A stretch of 32,500 nt of DNA from Neocallimastix lanati (nom. inval.) (GCA_016946835.1 JACVTC010000054.1:50001-82500); one strand, 5' to 3'; shown: positions 10,340-21,407, counted from the stretch's first letter. A program made the numbers and translations. The notes: a model not told the origin generated them from the letters alone.

Positions 10340-10530
10340 ATAAAATATTCTTTAAAATAGAATATTCTTTAAAAATAAAATATTCGTTAAAAATATAATA
10401 TTCTTTAAAAATAAAATATTTTTTAAAATAGAATATTCTTTAAAAATAAAATATTCTTTAAAAATATAATATTCTTCAAAAATAAAATATTCTTTAAAAT
10501 AGAATATTCTTTATTTTTGAAGAATATTAT
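10340..10530. repeat. Degenerate tandem repeat with 21 bp terminal palindrome
   Basis: About ten copies of a unit close to ATATTCTTTAAAAATAAA lie head to tail. The final copy is inverted: 10466-10486 and 10510-10530 are perfect reverse complements over 21 bases, with a 23-base spacer, and could form a long AT hairpin. Confidence 0.75.
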
Positions 10531-10559
10531 TTAAAAATTTTTTTTTTTTTTTTTTTTTA

Positions 10560-10722
10560 TTAAAAATAATAATAATAAATAATAAATAATAAATAAATAA
10601 TAAATAAATAATAAATAAGTAATAAATAAATAATAAATAAATAATAAATAAATAATAAATTAATAAATAATAAATAATAAATAATAAATTATTAAATTAA
10701 TAAATAATAAATAATAAATTAA
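10560..10722. repeat. TAA/TAAA microsatellite
   Basis: Alternating (TAA)n and (TAAA)n units with small interruptions run through this stretch. There is no coding potential beyond low complexity. Confidence 0.85.
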
Positions 10723-11062
10723 GACTTTTTTTTAATGATAAAATTAACAAACTGTATGTAATAAAAATTATTTATGGTTAAGAATTGCGGTTTAATAAAT
10801 TTAAAACTATTAACATTAAAATAATAAACAATAATAATAATAATAACATATTAAATAATTAGAGTGATAATAATAATATTAAATATTCATATTAATCTCC
10901 TATATAGATAACAATTAGAGATTATAGTTGTTAATGTAGTACAATAAAATGTGGAATAAAAAAATGAACCTAATAATTATTTACCTTCTAATAATATATA
11001 TTTTTTTTTTTAATAAAATTTTTCATTTTATTTTCAAAATTAATTAAAATATTGAAAAGTAA

Positions 11063-11254
11063 TGTACATTAAGATATTATAAAGTGTTAATGATATAATG
11101 TATGTAATAGATTAAATATTGAATTAATGTAAAATATTAAATAATGGAGTCCTTTCATTATAAAATATAAAATATTATAATTAATAAATAAATAAATATA
11201 TAATAATATAAATATCGTGTGTGTGTACGCCACATTCTGTGTGATTCCTTAACA
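11063..11254 (+). repeat. 5' LTR of Copia element
   Basis: The LTR starts TGTACATTAAGATATTATAA and ends CCTTAACA. The first ~75 bases align with the 3' LTR at 16466 (ATTAAGATATTATAAAGTGT, then AGATTAAATATTGAATTAAT). The ends also align (CATT.TG..TGATT). The end is fixed by the adjoining primer-binding site. The 192 bp length fits the short LTRs of this family. Confidence 0.75.
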
Positions 11255-11273
11255 GATTAAGAGTCTCAATGCT
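11255..11273 (+). promoter_or_regulatory. Putative primer-binding site for a tRNA-Lys(CUU) anticodon-arm fragment
   Basis: Directly after the LTR terminal CA, the sequence GATTAAGAGTCTCAATGCT is complementary to the anticodon arm of eukaryotic tRNA-Lys(CUU), which as I recall it reads GCATGAGACTCTTAATC, except for one inserted base. A primer ending in the 3' side of the anticodon stem matches the half-tRNA priming known for Drosophila copia with tRNA-iMet. The complementarity is seen in the sequence; the priming mechanism is inferred from the Copia family. Confidence 0.6.
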
Positions 11274-11331
11274 GAAAGACTTATTTTTTTTTATAAAACA
11301 TTTTATGATATTATTAAATTTTAATAAATAA

Positions 11332-12140
11332 TATTTAGTTTTTATTTTATTTTATTTTATTTTATGTTCATCCCAATGCCTAAGAGAAAAAAATAATAAA
11401 AAAGCAATTGAAGAGAGCTCTTGTTCATCAAATTCTCTTTTGAAATATCAAAAGAGAATTTCCTTGATTTTTTGGTATGAACCATTAAGAAGACATTTAA
11501 TTACCAATGATTTAGATACTTTTATTGACAAATAAACAGATATTAAAATTATGAACAGAAAACAAATAAAAAGTGATAATGCAGTCCAGTCAATAATAAT
11601 TAATGGCCTGAATAAAATTAATCAAAATTACTTTTGTGGAGGTAGAACTGCATATCAAATGATGCAAAGATTGAAAAGGCGCTACTATCAATCTGGACAA
11701 GCATTATTAAATATCTTAAAACAAAAAATCAAAAATTTAAAAATTAATAATAATGATTATATTCATTATATCAATGAATTAAATAATTCTTTTGAAGAAT
11801 ATCAAACTGAGTGTGAAAATTTAAATAAAAGATCAATAGATGAAGAAACAAACCTTTTATATTCATCTATTGAACTAGATAAAAATGGTATTAATTCACC
11901 TCCTATATATAGTTTTAATAATTTTAATGATTTAATTAATGAATTATATAAAAGATACAACTTTTTCAAAAAAGAAAATATATTAAAATACTCAAATAAT
12001 ATGTCTATTGATTTAAATATCAATAATGTGAACAAAGAAAATCTTATAATAATATTAATTCTAATAAAGAATATTACTGTCATATCTGTAAAGTTAAAGG
12101 TCATTCTACTGATTTTTGTAAATTTAATTCTATAAAACAA
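11332..12140 (+). pseudogene. Copia gag with CCHC zinc knuckle, stop and frameshift
   Basis: An open frame without ATG leads from 11332 to FWYEPLRRHLITNDLDTF and a TAA at 11533-11535. The same frame then continues from ATG 11551 for 194 codons. Its middle part (AVQSIIINGL, later GGRTAYQMMQRLKRRYYQ and NDYIHYINELNNSFEEY) follows the usual Copia Gag helical pattern. Near 12040 the frame slips, and the zinc knuckle CHICKVKGHSTDFC (12078-12119, C-x2-C-x4-H-x4-C) lies in the next frame. The true start is uncertain. It would encode the capsid and nucleocapsid protein. Confidence 0.8.
11430..11461 (+). other. Perfect 14 bp hairpin in the gag leader
   Basis: The repeats AAATTCTCTTTTGA and TCAAAAGAGAATTT are separated by a 4-base loop (AATA). 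It lies between the primer-binding site and the main gag ATG, where LTR elements often carry packaging or dimerisation structures. It also lies in the gag reading frame, so it may be coincidental. Confidence 0.4.
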
Positions 12141-12179
12141 TAATTATAAAAATAATAGTTTTAAAAATAAAAATAATTA

Positions 12180-12187
12180 TAAAAATC

Positions 12188-12223
<36 letters not shown>

Positions 12224-12302
12224 TAATAATAATAATAATATAATAATAATAATAATAATAATATAATAATAACAATATAATAATAATAATAATAATAATA
12301 AG
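12180..12302 (+). repeat. AAT microsatellite within pol
   Basis: Interrupted (ATA/AAT)n repeats expand an Asn-rich linker between the zinc knuckle and the protease. Length changes here probably contribute to the frame breaks. Confidence 0.8.
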
Positions 12303-13036
12303 TTTAATTTAAAACGAAATAAAAATAATTATCGTTCAAGTAATATTAATGAAGATAATTATAATAACGATAATGATGGCGATATTTCTGACAATTCATA
12401 TGAATATAATTATGAGAATGACTTTAAGAATGAAACATATATTAATTTTACTGGTAGTATCTCAGTAATTGAAAACTGTAATAACGCAAATTTTAAAAAA
12501 GAAAATAAATATACACATTGGATTATTGATAGTGGGACTGGAATCAATCTAACAAATGAGTTAAATAATATAAAAGATATTTTTGACGTTAACAATAAAA
12601 ATATTATTTAGCCAAAGGGAAATTTAGATGAAATAAAACATATAGGAACTTATAATGGCAAATTTAAAAATAATAAATTTATTTTACCTAATGTTTATTA
12701 CATATCAAATATCAAAAATAATTTAATTTCAACACATTCTTTACTAAAAAATGGATGTAAAATAATTATGGAAAATATTAATAATAAGGACAGATTGATA
12801 ATAAAAAATAATAAATTAATAGTAAATATTTATGAAGATGACAAAAATTTATTTTCTTTTGATACCATACCAATTTATAATGTTACTTCAAAAAATCACG
12901 TTTTTCATATAGATACTGTTTTATTGCACACGAGATTAGGTCATTACGATAATAAAAATATACAAAATTTTGATATCGAACATTTGAAACTTCATAACTC
13001 TAAAAATTGTCATCAATGCAATATCAGCAAGTTGTA
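12303..13036 (+). pseudogene. Copia protease and pre-integrase domain
   Basis: The frame shared with the zinc knuckle gives THWIIDSGTGINLTN, with the retroviral-type aspartic protease DSG at 12528-12536. A TAG at 12609-12611 interrupts it. The following part reads LPNVYYISNIKNNLIS and ends in the GAG-pre-integrase zinc finger (LLHTRLGH...NCHQCNISKL), holding the HHCC metal ligands. A stop follows at 13035, and integrase continues in another frame. Confidence 0.85.
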
Positions 13037-13789
13037 GAAAAGAACCTTTTTTATAACACTTTTAATAAACCTGAAAAGCCAATAGAAATAATTCACACTG
13101 ATGTTGTAGGAAAATTAGAAAATTCTTCTAATGATTTCAACTACTATATCACTTTTCTTGATAATTTTTCCAGAAAATGTTGGGGTTTTCTTATTAAAAA
13201 TAAATCAAATGTTCCTGATATTTTTATTAAATTTTATAACTTTATTTCTAATACTACTCCTTTCAAAATTATTATTGTTAAACATGATCATGGTAGAGAA
13301 TGCATTAATAAAAATTTATTTAAATTTATGGAATCTAAAGGTATTAATTTTATTCATTCTACTCCAGGCAATCCTCAGCAAAATGGCCGTGCTGAACGCT
13401 TAAATCAAACTTTAAACAATTGTGCAACGACTTTATTGAATTCTGCTAAACTTCCTCTCAAATTCTGGGATCCCGCTATTTTATGCGCTACTTATTTGTA
13501 TAATATTAACCCTCATCAGAGTATTGAGAATAAAATTCCTAATGAATTAATTTTTCAACAAGCCTGTTGATATTGCATATCTTATAGTTTTTGGTTGTAA
13601 AGCCTTCTTTTATAATAATCGTAAATCCAATAAATTTGAAAGCAATCCAAACCTGGTATTTTCCTTGGTTATGCAAGTGATTCTCTTGATTATAAAATTT
13701 TAGATATTTCTACTAATTCTATTATTACTGCAAGAGATGTTTATTTTTTAGAAGATATGCCTAGTACTATTAATGCTACTTTCTTTTGA
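13037..13789 (+). pseudogene. Copia integrase
   Basis: The catalytic core is open to 13570 and keeps the DD35E residues. They are Asp in IIHTDVVG, Asp in VKHDHGREC (usually RSDNGGEF) and Glu in PQQNGRAERLNQT. After a frameshift the C-terminal part reads VFGCKAFFYNN. After another it reads GIFLGYASDSLDYKILDIST and ARDVYFLEDMPST, the usual Copia linker, ending at TGA 13787-13789. The enzyme would insert the element's cDNA into chromosomes; this copy cannot be made intact. Confidence 0.88.
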
Positions 13790-13907
13790 AATAAATATAT
13801 TGACTCTATTATTGATTTCAAGGATTTATTAATTGAGGGGGATAGTAATAATTCTAATGGTATTATGAATGATTTACAATTAAAAAAATCCTTTAAATAA
13901 TAATAAT

Positions 13908-13935
13908 GATATGAATAATAATAATTATAGTGATA

Positions 13936-13970
<35 letters not shown>

Positions 13971-14182
13971 TTATATAATTATGATAATAATAATATTATT
14001 ATTAAAAATAACAATAATTTAAATAATAATAATAATAATAATTCAAATAATAATAATGATACAAATAAAAATTATTTTAATAATAATCAAAACATCAATA
14101 CTAACTTAAATAAAAACAATTTAATTGACAATAATAACCTAAATTATAATGATTTAAACAATAATGATAATTATAAAAAATA
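13908..14182 (+). repeat. Asn-codon-rich linker between integrase and RT
   Basis: About 90 codons are dominated by AAT/AAC (Asn). This is low-complexity expansion inside the polyprotein, flanked by frameshifts. Confidence 0.75.
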
Positions 14183-14199
14183 ATTTAAGTTATATAAAA

Positions 14200-15254
14200 T
14201 CTCTCGAAGAAGAAAGTAAATATAATAGCGATTCAGATAATGAACCATTAGATTTAAGAAAAGAAAAATTAAAAATAAAAATAACATATGACACAAAGCT
14301 ATGAACATTATTAAGAACATTCCAAACATATACGAATAAGCCATCAATTCAGAAGACAGCAATGAATGGAAATTAGCCATTAAAGAAGAACTTTCAAGCA
14401 TGTATAACAACAATATAACGGAAGCAGTTAGCAAAATTCCAAAAAATGTACACATAATAGATACTAAATGGGAATTCACTGAAAAGGATGAAAACAAAAA
14501 AAAGGCAAGACTAGTCGCTCGTGGTTTCCAACAAATACCTGGGCAAGGTTTTATTGAAACATATTCACCAACAATTCAAGCTGACAGTCTTAGATTAAGA
14601 GTCACTATAGCCTCCCTAAATGAATGGAACCTTAAACATTTAAATATAAAAGCTGCATACTTATATGCTGATTTAGAAAAAAAGATATATCTGAAAATAC
14701 TTTCAGGTGATAAAAATTACAATAAAAATAAATATTGGCTATTAAAGAAGGCTCTATATGGTTTAAAAAAAGCTGGTAGAATGTGGTATAAAGAAATATC
14801 ACATTTTCTCATTAGTATTGGTTTTAAAAAATACAATACAGATAAATGTCTCTTTGGTAAATATGATAAAAGTAATAAATTAATTTGTTTACTAACGTTA
14901 TATGTTGATGACATTTTAATAACGGGAAAGGACAATGAAATAAATTATATTATTAATAAATTAAAAGGTAAATATAATATTTCAAAAGAATCAAATGCAA
15001 ATAAAATAATCGGTATCAATATATATAAAACTAAAGATGGATACCAAATAAATCAAATTGATTATATCAACAAGATCATCAAAAAATTTAAGATGAATAA
15101 AACAAAGAGTGTCAAAACGCCTTGCAGAAATGTAACAGATTTTGAAAGAGAAAATTCAAATTTGGTTGATGTTGAAGAATATAAATCTTTACTTGGTGCT
15201 CTTCTTTATAAAGCAGTAAAGTCCAGATCTAACATATCTTTCAAAGTAAGCTAA
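14200..15254 (+). pseudogene. Copia reverse transcriptase
   Basis: A 284-codon open stretch from ATG 14400 to 15254 holds nearly the whole RT: TKWEFTEKDENKKKARLVAR, GFQQIPGQGFIETYSP, NIKAAYLYADLEKKIYLK, KALYGLKKAGRMWYKEI, and the catalytic LYVDDILITG with YVDD at 14901-14912. The 5' part (SNEWKLAIKEELSSM) lies just before the ATG in the same frame, and further upstream frames are broken. The Asp of the first catalytic motif (usually VKTAFL or VKAAFLNG/D) falls in the region NIKAAYLYADLEK. RT copies the element's RNA into DNA. The open frame ends with a stop right after FKVS. Confidence 0.9.
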
Positions 15255-15816
15255 GCTTCAAGAAATTGTGAAAATCCAACCGAAGTGGATTATAGATCAT
15301 TAATGCACATATTACAATACTTAAAAGGAACAATTAACAAATCAATTTGTAATAATATAAGAAAAGAAACAGATTCATTGGATATTCTGATTCAGATTTT
15401 GCAAATGATGAAAAAAACAAGAAGATCTACTAACGGTTTTATTTTCACACTTAGTAATAGTCCAATTTCATAAAAATCTCAACAACAAAAAAGGGTAACT
15501 CTATCCACTACAGAAGATGAATTTGTAAGTTTGACTGAATATGCTAAACAAAGTATTTGATTTAAAAATTTATTTGAAGAAATATTTAATAAAGAAATAA
15601 CAATTAAAATTATAGTAAATAGTAAAGCACGCATAGCAATAGCTCAAGATATAAATTCAAAAGGTTGATATAAACACATAGATACTATATATAAATTTAT
15701 ATAAGATTATTTATATTAGAATATATTAACACTGAAAATATGTTAGCCGATCCTCTAACAAAAAGTATTATAGATATAAAAATTAATCGTTTTACAAATT
15801 TAATTTTTATAGATTA
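15255..15816 (+). pseudogene. Copia RNase H, multiply broken
   Basis: Fragments NCENPTEVDYRSLMHILQYL, VTLSTTEDEFVSLTEYAKQS, NLFEEIFNKEITIKIIVNSK and LADPLTKSI can be followed across frames. They include internal stops (for example TGA in place of a Trp codon near 15558). The third acidic residue of RNase H is replaced: VNSKA here against VDNKA in the truncated element at 4678-5354. It is non-functional. Confidence 0.85.
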
Positions 15817-15835
15817 AAAAAAAAATATATATATA

Positions 15836-16370
<535 letters not shown>

Positions 16371-16402
16371 GTTGTTGTTGTTGTTTTTTCATTATTTGTA
16401 TA

Positions 16403-16443
<41 letters not shown>

Positions 16444-16453
16444 ATAATACTTA

Positions 16454-16465
16454 ATGTAGGGGGAA
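16454..16465 (+). other. Polypurine tract of the Copia element
   Basis: ATGTAGGGGGAA lies immediately before the TG of the 3' LTR and is identical in core to the tract of the truncated element. It primes plus-strand DNA synthesis in LTR elements. Confidence 0.75.
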
Positions 16466-16649
16466 TGTTAAGTGGTGCAAATTAAGATATTATAAAGTGT
16501 TAATAATATAATATAGATTAAATATTGAATTAATATATAATAATGTATAATATTAAATAATTGAGCTCCTAAACAAATATTAATATATTAAATTTATATA
16601 ATAATTTATTTTTATTTAAAAATACATTATGAATGATTAATAATATACA
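16466..16649 (+). repeat. 3' LTR of Copia element
   Basis: It starts TGTTAAGTGGTGCAAATTAA and then follows the 5' LTR (GATATTATAAAGTGTTAAT.ATATAAT). The end is placed at the CA of AATATACA because CATTATGAATGATT aligns with CATTCTGTGTGATT of the 5' LTR. The middle has diverged heavily, including the loss of the GT-rich stretch. Confidence 0.65.
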
Positions 16650-17230
16650 TAATTATTAAAAGGAAGATATTTTATTTATATAACTTTATTTATTTATTTA
16701 ATTTTGAATAACTTTAATATATATAAAATATTTTATTATTTTTTTTTTTTTATTATAATTATTTTAATTTTAATTTTTAAATATTTTTATTAATTAATAG
16801 ATATATTAAAATATTATTAAAATATTATTACATTTATTTATTTTATAAAACGATAAAAATATTGATATTTATGAAAATACAATAATTACATATTATATTA
16901 TTATATTATTATTATTTAATAATTATGTTTTTTTTTTTTTTTTTTTTTTTTTTTTTGATATATAAAAATTTGTTTATAATTTATCATTATTTAAAAAAAA
17001 AAAAAAAAGGAAAAAGAGAATAAAATTTAAAAATACATATTTCTTTGAATAATAATTAATTAATTATATATATTAATGAATAAATATTGATGGCATGAAC
17101 TATAAAAGTTTTTTCCATAACCTCATTTATATTTCTTGGAATAGTTAATTTGTTTGTATATTTATAAAAGTAGTATATTGAATTTTTAAGTATTTTTTTT
17201 TTTTTTTGAAAAAAAAATTAATTATGATAA
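16650..17230. other. AT-rich spacer between retroelement and SirTM gene
   Basis: This holds homopolymer T/A runs (for example 16927-16956) and the 3' flank of the sirtuin gene. I see no gene or structured element here. Confidence 0.55.
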
Positions 17231-18133
17231 TTATAATAATCTTCTTATTACTTCATTTGTATCTTCAGAAATTGGAATAAATCTATTTTGGTAATTATTT
17301 TTTAATTTTAATGATTTAATAGTATCCCAATCATTAATAATCTGTAAGTTGTAACCAGATTCTATAGTAATACCTGAATATTCTCTATTAAATCTTACTA
17401 AATTCCAATTCTTATTTTCCATTGTTTTCTTCTCAAAGGGAAAACGGATAATAGTTGGGGTATTAAATCCAACACCAAATTCAAGAAGTAAAACCTTCTT
17501 ATCTTTATTTCTTTTAAGAAAATCCATATATTTACTACTTTGTTGATACCAGTAATCATCTTCTACAAATTCTTCGCTTTCTCGTAAATGATATTTCATT
17601 ATTTTTCCACATTTTGGACATTTGGGTATTAATTCAGTAGGAATTTTTCTATCTTTGGTTTTAGCAACCATTTCCTTAAATAATTCAATGGACTCATAAA
17701 GTTTATTATGACAAGGTTCACTACATTGAATATTTACAAAGTCTCCTTGAGTTGCAAACATTTTACTGATATCAAATCCCGATTTTTCAAAATGACCATC
17801 AACATTAGTCGTAATAATGAAATATTCCTTATCCTTTACTAATTTTAAGATGTTTTCATATAATTCGGTAGATTTTGAATTATAATAGCACATAAAATAT
17901 CTAGCAAAATAGGCCCATTTTTCTTCTGGGGTCTTATATGGATAAAAACCTCCTGAATAAAAGTCTTTAAAGCCATATTCCTTTATAAAATCTTTCATAT
18001 TTTCTTCAAAATTTAAACCTTTATTGTCAAGACCCGCTGCAACAGATAAACCTGCGCCTGCTCCTATTAAAACACTGTCACAATCTTGAAGTAATTGTTT
18101 TATTATTTCTATTTTCTTATCTAATTCAGACAT
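17231..18133 (-). CDS. Class M sirtuin (SirTM-type protein ADP-ribosyltransferase)
   Basis: The 300-residue protein is a sirtuin with an NAD-binding Rossmann fold. The NAD loop GAGAGLSVAAGL is at 24-35, where ordinary deacetylases have GAGxSxxxGIPDFR. The family block YGFKDFYSGGFYPYKTPEEKW is at 53-73, TTNVDGHFEKSG at 108-119, and the zinc site is Cys137, Cys141, Cys172 and Cys175. LLEFGVGFNTPTIIRFPF at 216-233 is another class M hallmark. The catalytic His of deacetylating sirtuins is replaced by Gln129 (ATQGD). In bacterial class M sirtuins such a change accompanies mono-ADP-ribosyltransferase activity instead of deacetylation. No targeting peptide is apparent, so it is probably cytosolic or nuclear. 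The gene is divergent from a matching Zn-macrodomain gene 1.54 kb away. It is intronless and about as long as bacterial homologues, which suggests horizontal transfer (inference). The bacterial partners GcvH-L and lipoate ligase are not in this window. Confidence 0.93.
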   Translation of the reverse strand: MSELDKKIEIIKQLLQDCDSVLIGAGAGLSVAAGLDNKGLNFEENMKDFIKEYGFKDFYSGGFYPYKTPEEKWAYFARYFMCYYNSKSTELYENILKLVKDKEYFIITTNVDGHFEKSGFDISKMFATQGDFVNIQCSEPCHNKLYESIELFKEMVAKTKDRKIPTELIPKCPKCGKIMKYHLRESEEFVEDDYWYQQSSKYMDFLKRNKDKKVLLLEFGVGFNTPTIIRFPFEKKTMENKNWNLVRFNREYSGITIESGYNLQIINDWDTIKSLKLKNNYQNRFIPISEDTNEVIRRLL

Positions 18134-18706
18134 TTTAAACTTTCACTTTTTTTATAATATATATATTTTTTTAATAAATGTTTTGTTGACTTTATATATA
18201 AAAATAAATATTTTTATTAAAAAAAAATTAATTAATTATTAAAAGATTTCCTAGTTGTACACTATACTTTCTTTTATAATGTAAATTGATAAAGTATTAA
18301 ATATTTTAATAGAATTAAAGTAATTAATATAAAATTGAAATTTATAATAAACAATTTTTTTTCAATTGTTCAAATTTCGTTGCTTTTATACTTTTTTACC
18401 TTTATTTTTTTTTATTTATTTATTTTTTTTTTTTTTTTTTTTTTCATTTAAAATTAATTTATTTTAATAATATAATTATTTCTATTTATGATTTAATAAA
18501 ACTTTTTTAATATATATACAAAAGTGATTATATAAAATTTTTAATTTTTTGGATTTTATTTCCACTTATATATAAATGAATAATTTAAGCCACATAAATA
18601 ATAGTTAGGAATTATTTTTATTATATATTTGAGTGTTCTTTAATAATATACGCCATATTATAATTAACAATAATTATAATTTTAATTGGATACGTACCAT
18701 AATTTA

Positions 18707-18742
<36 letters not shown>

Positions 18743-19230
18743 AAAAATAAGTAAAAATATAAATAGATTTAAAATTTTTAATATAATAATTAAAAACTTT
18801 TATATTTTTTTATTTATTTATTTATTTTTATTTTTATTTTTATTAAAAATAAAAATTAAATTTTTTTGGTACAAAATTATATTTTATATAAAAAATGATA
18901 TATTAGTCAAAATCTATCAAATTTAAATATAAATATCCATTCATTCATTATAAATATAATATAGAAATAATCAGAACATTTTTATACTTATAACTTTTTA
19001 AAAAAAAAAAAAGTTTTAAATTCTATTTCTTATTATAATAAATAAAGTAAAGGAATAATATAAAATGGTATTTAATTTCTTATGATTATAGAATTCTTTT
19101 ATAATATATCTTTTTTTTTTTTTTTATTTTTTTTTTTAAGATTTATATAAATTATTATCGTTATTATTAAAATCATTAAAACATTAAACTATTATTTAAT
19201 TGAAAAAGTTTTATATTAAGAATTAAAAAT

Positions 19231-19273
<43 letters not shown>

Positions 19274-19670
19274 TGAATAATATATTTCTTTTATTAATAG
19301 TTTAAATAATAAATAATAAAATTCGGGGTATTTTACCGCTTTTATAAAAAAATTTAATAATATTAAATATTATATATTTATTATATTACCATATTAATAT
19401 ATTAATTTATTTACATACATTAATACTAATATATTAATATATAATTTAAACTTTAAATATTATGATCAATTTATATAATAAAAGGTATAGATATATAAAC
19501 CTTTAAATTGAACTGTAATTTTATTTTTTGCTTTTTTTTTTTTTAACTTTAAATTAAAATAATTTAAATATTATTATAACAATATAAATAATAAAAATTT
19601 TTAGTAGAGTTAAAAATCTTTTTTTTTTATTTTAAAGAATTGTTTTTTTTTTAACAAATAAAATTTTTAA
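18134..19670. promoter_or_regulatory. Divergent intergenic region between SirTM and macrodomain genes
   Basis: This 1537 bp AT-rich spacer must contain both promoters because the two genes diverge from it. It has poly-T and poly-A runs (for example 18420-18444 and 18709-18738) and ATTT repeats (19229-19273). No specific binding site can be singled out, and no gene is seen. Confidence 0.5.
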
Positions 19671-20489
19671 ATGGAAAAATTAAATTCTCAAATTAACTTT
19701 TTAATTGATTATTTATTAAAAGAGGCTTCAGAAATAGTTGATTATAAAGACGAAAACTTCAAAAATAAATTTAGTCTTTATAAAAGTTTATGTAATATTC
19801 GTCAACCGTATAATATATCTAATGAATTTTTAGAAAAAGAAAAAGAATTTTTCACCGAATATAATAAAACAAGAAATATTCAAGAGGTAGACTCAATAAA
19901 ACCGTTAGGCGAGGCCTTCCCAAATATTACTAATCAATATAAAAATAAGCTTGTTCTATGGCAAGGAGATATTACAACTCTCAAAGCTGATGCTATAGTA
20001 AATGCTGCTAATTCTCAAGGTTTAGGATGTTTTGTCCCTTCACATATTTGTATAGATAATTTAATACATACTTATGCTGGTGTAGCTTTACGTCTTGAAT
20101 GTAATGAAGTCATGAAAAAGATAGATTATAATTTAGAAACCGGTAAAGCTATAATTACAAGTGCTCAAAATTTACCATCAAAGTATGTTCTCCATACGGT
20201 AGGACCCATAATTCAATCCAGAGTTAGTGAGAGTAAAATAAATGATCTTGCAAATTGTTATAGAAATTGTTTAAAATTAGCTCAAGAACATAGCATTAAA
20301 AGTATTGCGTTCCCATGTATATCAACTGGTTTATTTAGATTCCCACAAGCACTAGCATGTGAAATTGCAATAAAAACAACCATTGAATATTTAGATACCC
20401 ATGATAATAACTTTGAAAAAATAATATTTAATGTCTTTGGAGATAAAGATTTAGAAATTTATAGAGAATACATTCAAAAAAATTTATAA
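19671..20489 (+). CDS. SirTM-associated zinc-dependent macrodomain ADP-ribosyl hydrolase
   Basis: The 272-residue protein has an N-terminal helical extension of about 90 residues, as in the macrodomains linked to bacterial SirTM. The macrodomain follows: WQGDITTLKADAIVNAANS at 97-115, LGCFVPSHICIDNLIHTYAG at 118-137, LHTVGPI at 174-180 and PCISTGLFRFP at 215-225. The segment GCFxPxHxCIDNxIH is the signature of Zn-macrodomains, and Cys120, His125 and Cys127 are the expected zinc ligands. Family members remove ADP-ribose from proteins modified by SirTM. This gene therefore likely encodes the eraser for the divergent SirTM gene at 17231-18133. Unlike bacteria, where the genes share an operon, they are head to head with separate promoters. 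No intron is present. The start ATG lies at the natural beginning of the extension, with AT-only leader sequence upstream. Confidence 0.93.
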   Translation: MEKLNSQINFLIDYLLKEASEIVDYKDENFKNKFSLYKSLCNIRQPYNISNEFLEKEKEFFTEYNKTRNIQEVDSIKPLGEAFPNITNQYKNKLVLWQGDITTLKADAIVNAANSQGLGCFVPSHICIDNLIHTYAGVALRLECNEVMKKIDYNLETGKAIITSAQNLPSKYVLHTVGPIIQSRVSESKINDLANCYRNCLKLAQEHSIKSIAFPCISTGLFRFPQALACEIAIKTTIEYLDTHDNNFEKIIFNVFGDKDLEIYREYIQKNL

Positions 20490-20932
20490 ATTTCAAATTC
20501 AAATAAAAAGACAAAAGAATAAAAATAAAAAATAAAAAAAAAAATAAATTATGGATAATAAAGATTCATTAATAAAAATGAACAATTAATATTTATTATT
20601 AAATAAAATATCTTAATAAATTAGGATTGGATAAATGATGAATATATATATACAATAAATAAAATAAAATAAATATTGTTTAATTATTTTAAAATATTTA
20701 TAAATAAATGAGTAATTAATTAAAGAAACTCAACATAATTTTACTATTTCAAATAAAGATTTTTTTAAAAAAAAAAAAAATATTGAAATATAAAAAAATT
20801 ATTTTAATATTACTATTTATTAAAAATAAAAAGTAAATAATAAACAATAAAATGTAGATATAATTTATATTATTAAAACAATTTTTACCTTTATTTTATA
20901 TTATTGTAAGAGGTATAGTTTTCACTACAATA
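20490..20932. other. AT-rich 3' flank of the macrodomain gene
   Basis: A/T-rich DNA without an open frame or structure that I can support. Confidence 0.5.

Positions 20933-21407
<475 letters not shown>

Larger units (their letters stand above)
8788..11062. other. 2.3 kb AT-rich intergenic region
   Basis: The region contains A/T runs and trinucleotide tracts (for example TAA repeats near 9175-9200), with no convincing gene. A short open stretch from ATG 9471 runs into an A-run and lacks protein features. A degenerate ~19 bp tandem repeat and TAA/TAAA microsatellites lie at 10340-10720 and are listed separately. Confidence 0.55.

Noticed and set aside
11210-11280. tRNA-Lys-like sequence on the minus strand
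   Set aside because: Only the anticodon arm resembles tRNA-Lys(CUU). No acceptor stem, D-arm or T-arm can be paired, and the position right after an LTR end fits a primer-binding site better.
12410-12595. Minus-strand frame over the Copia protease region, and similar ones at 11802-12140, 14171-14497 and 14717-14935
   Set aside because: These are antisense shadows of gag/pol, which have clear family motifs on the plus strand.
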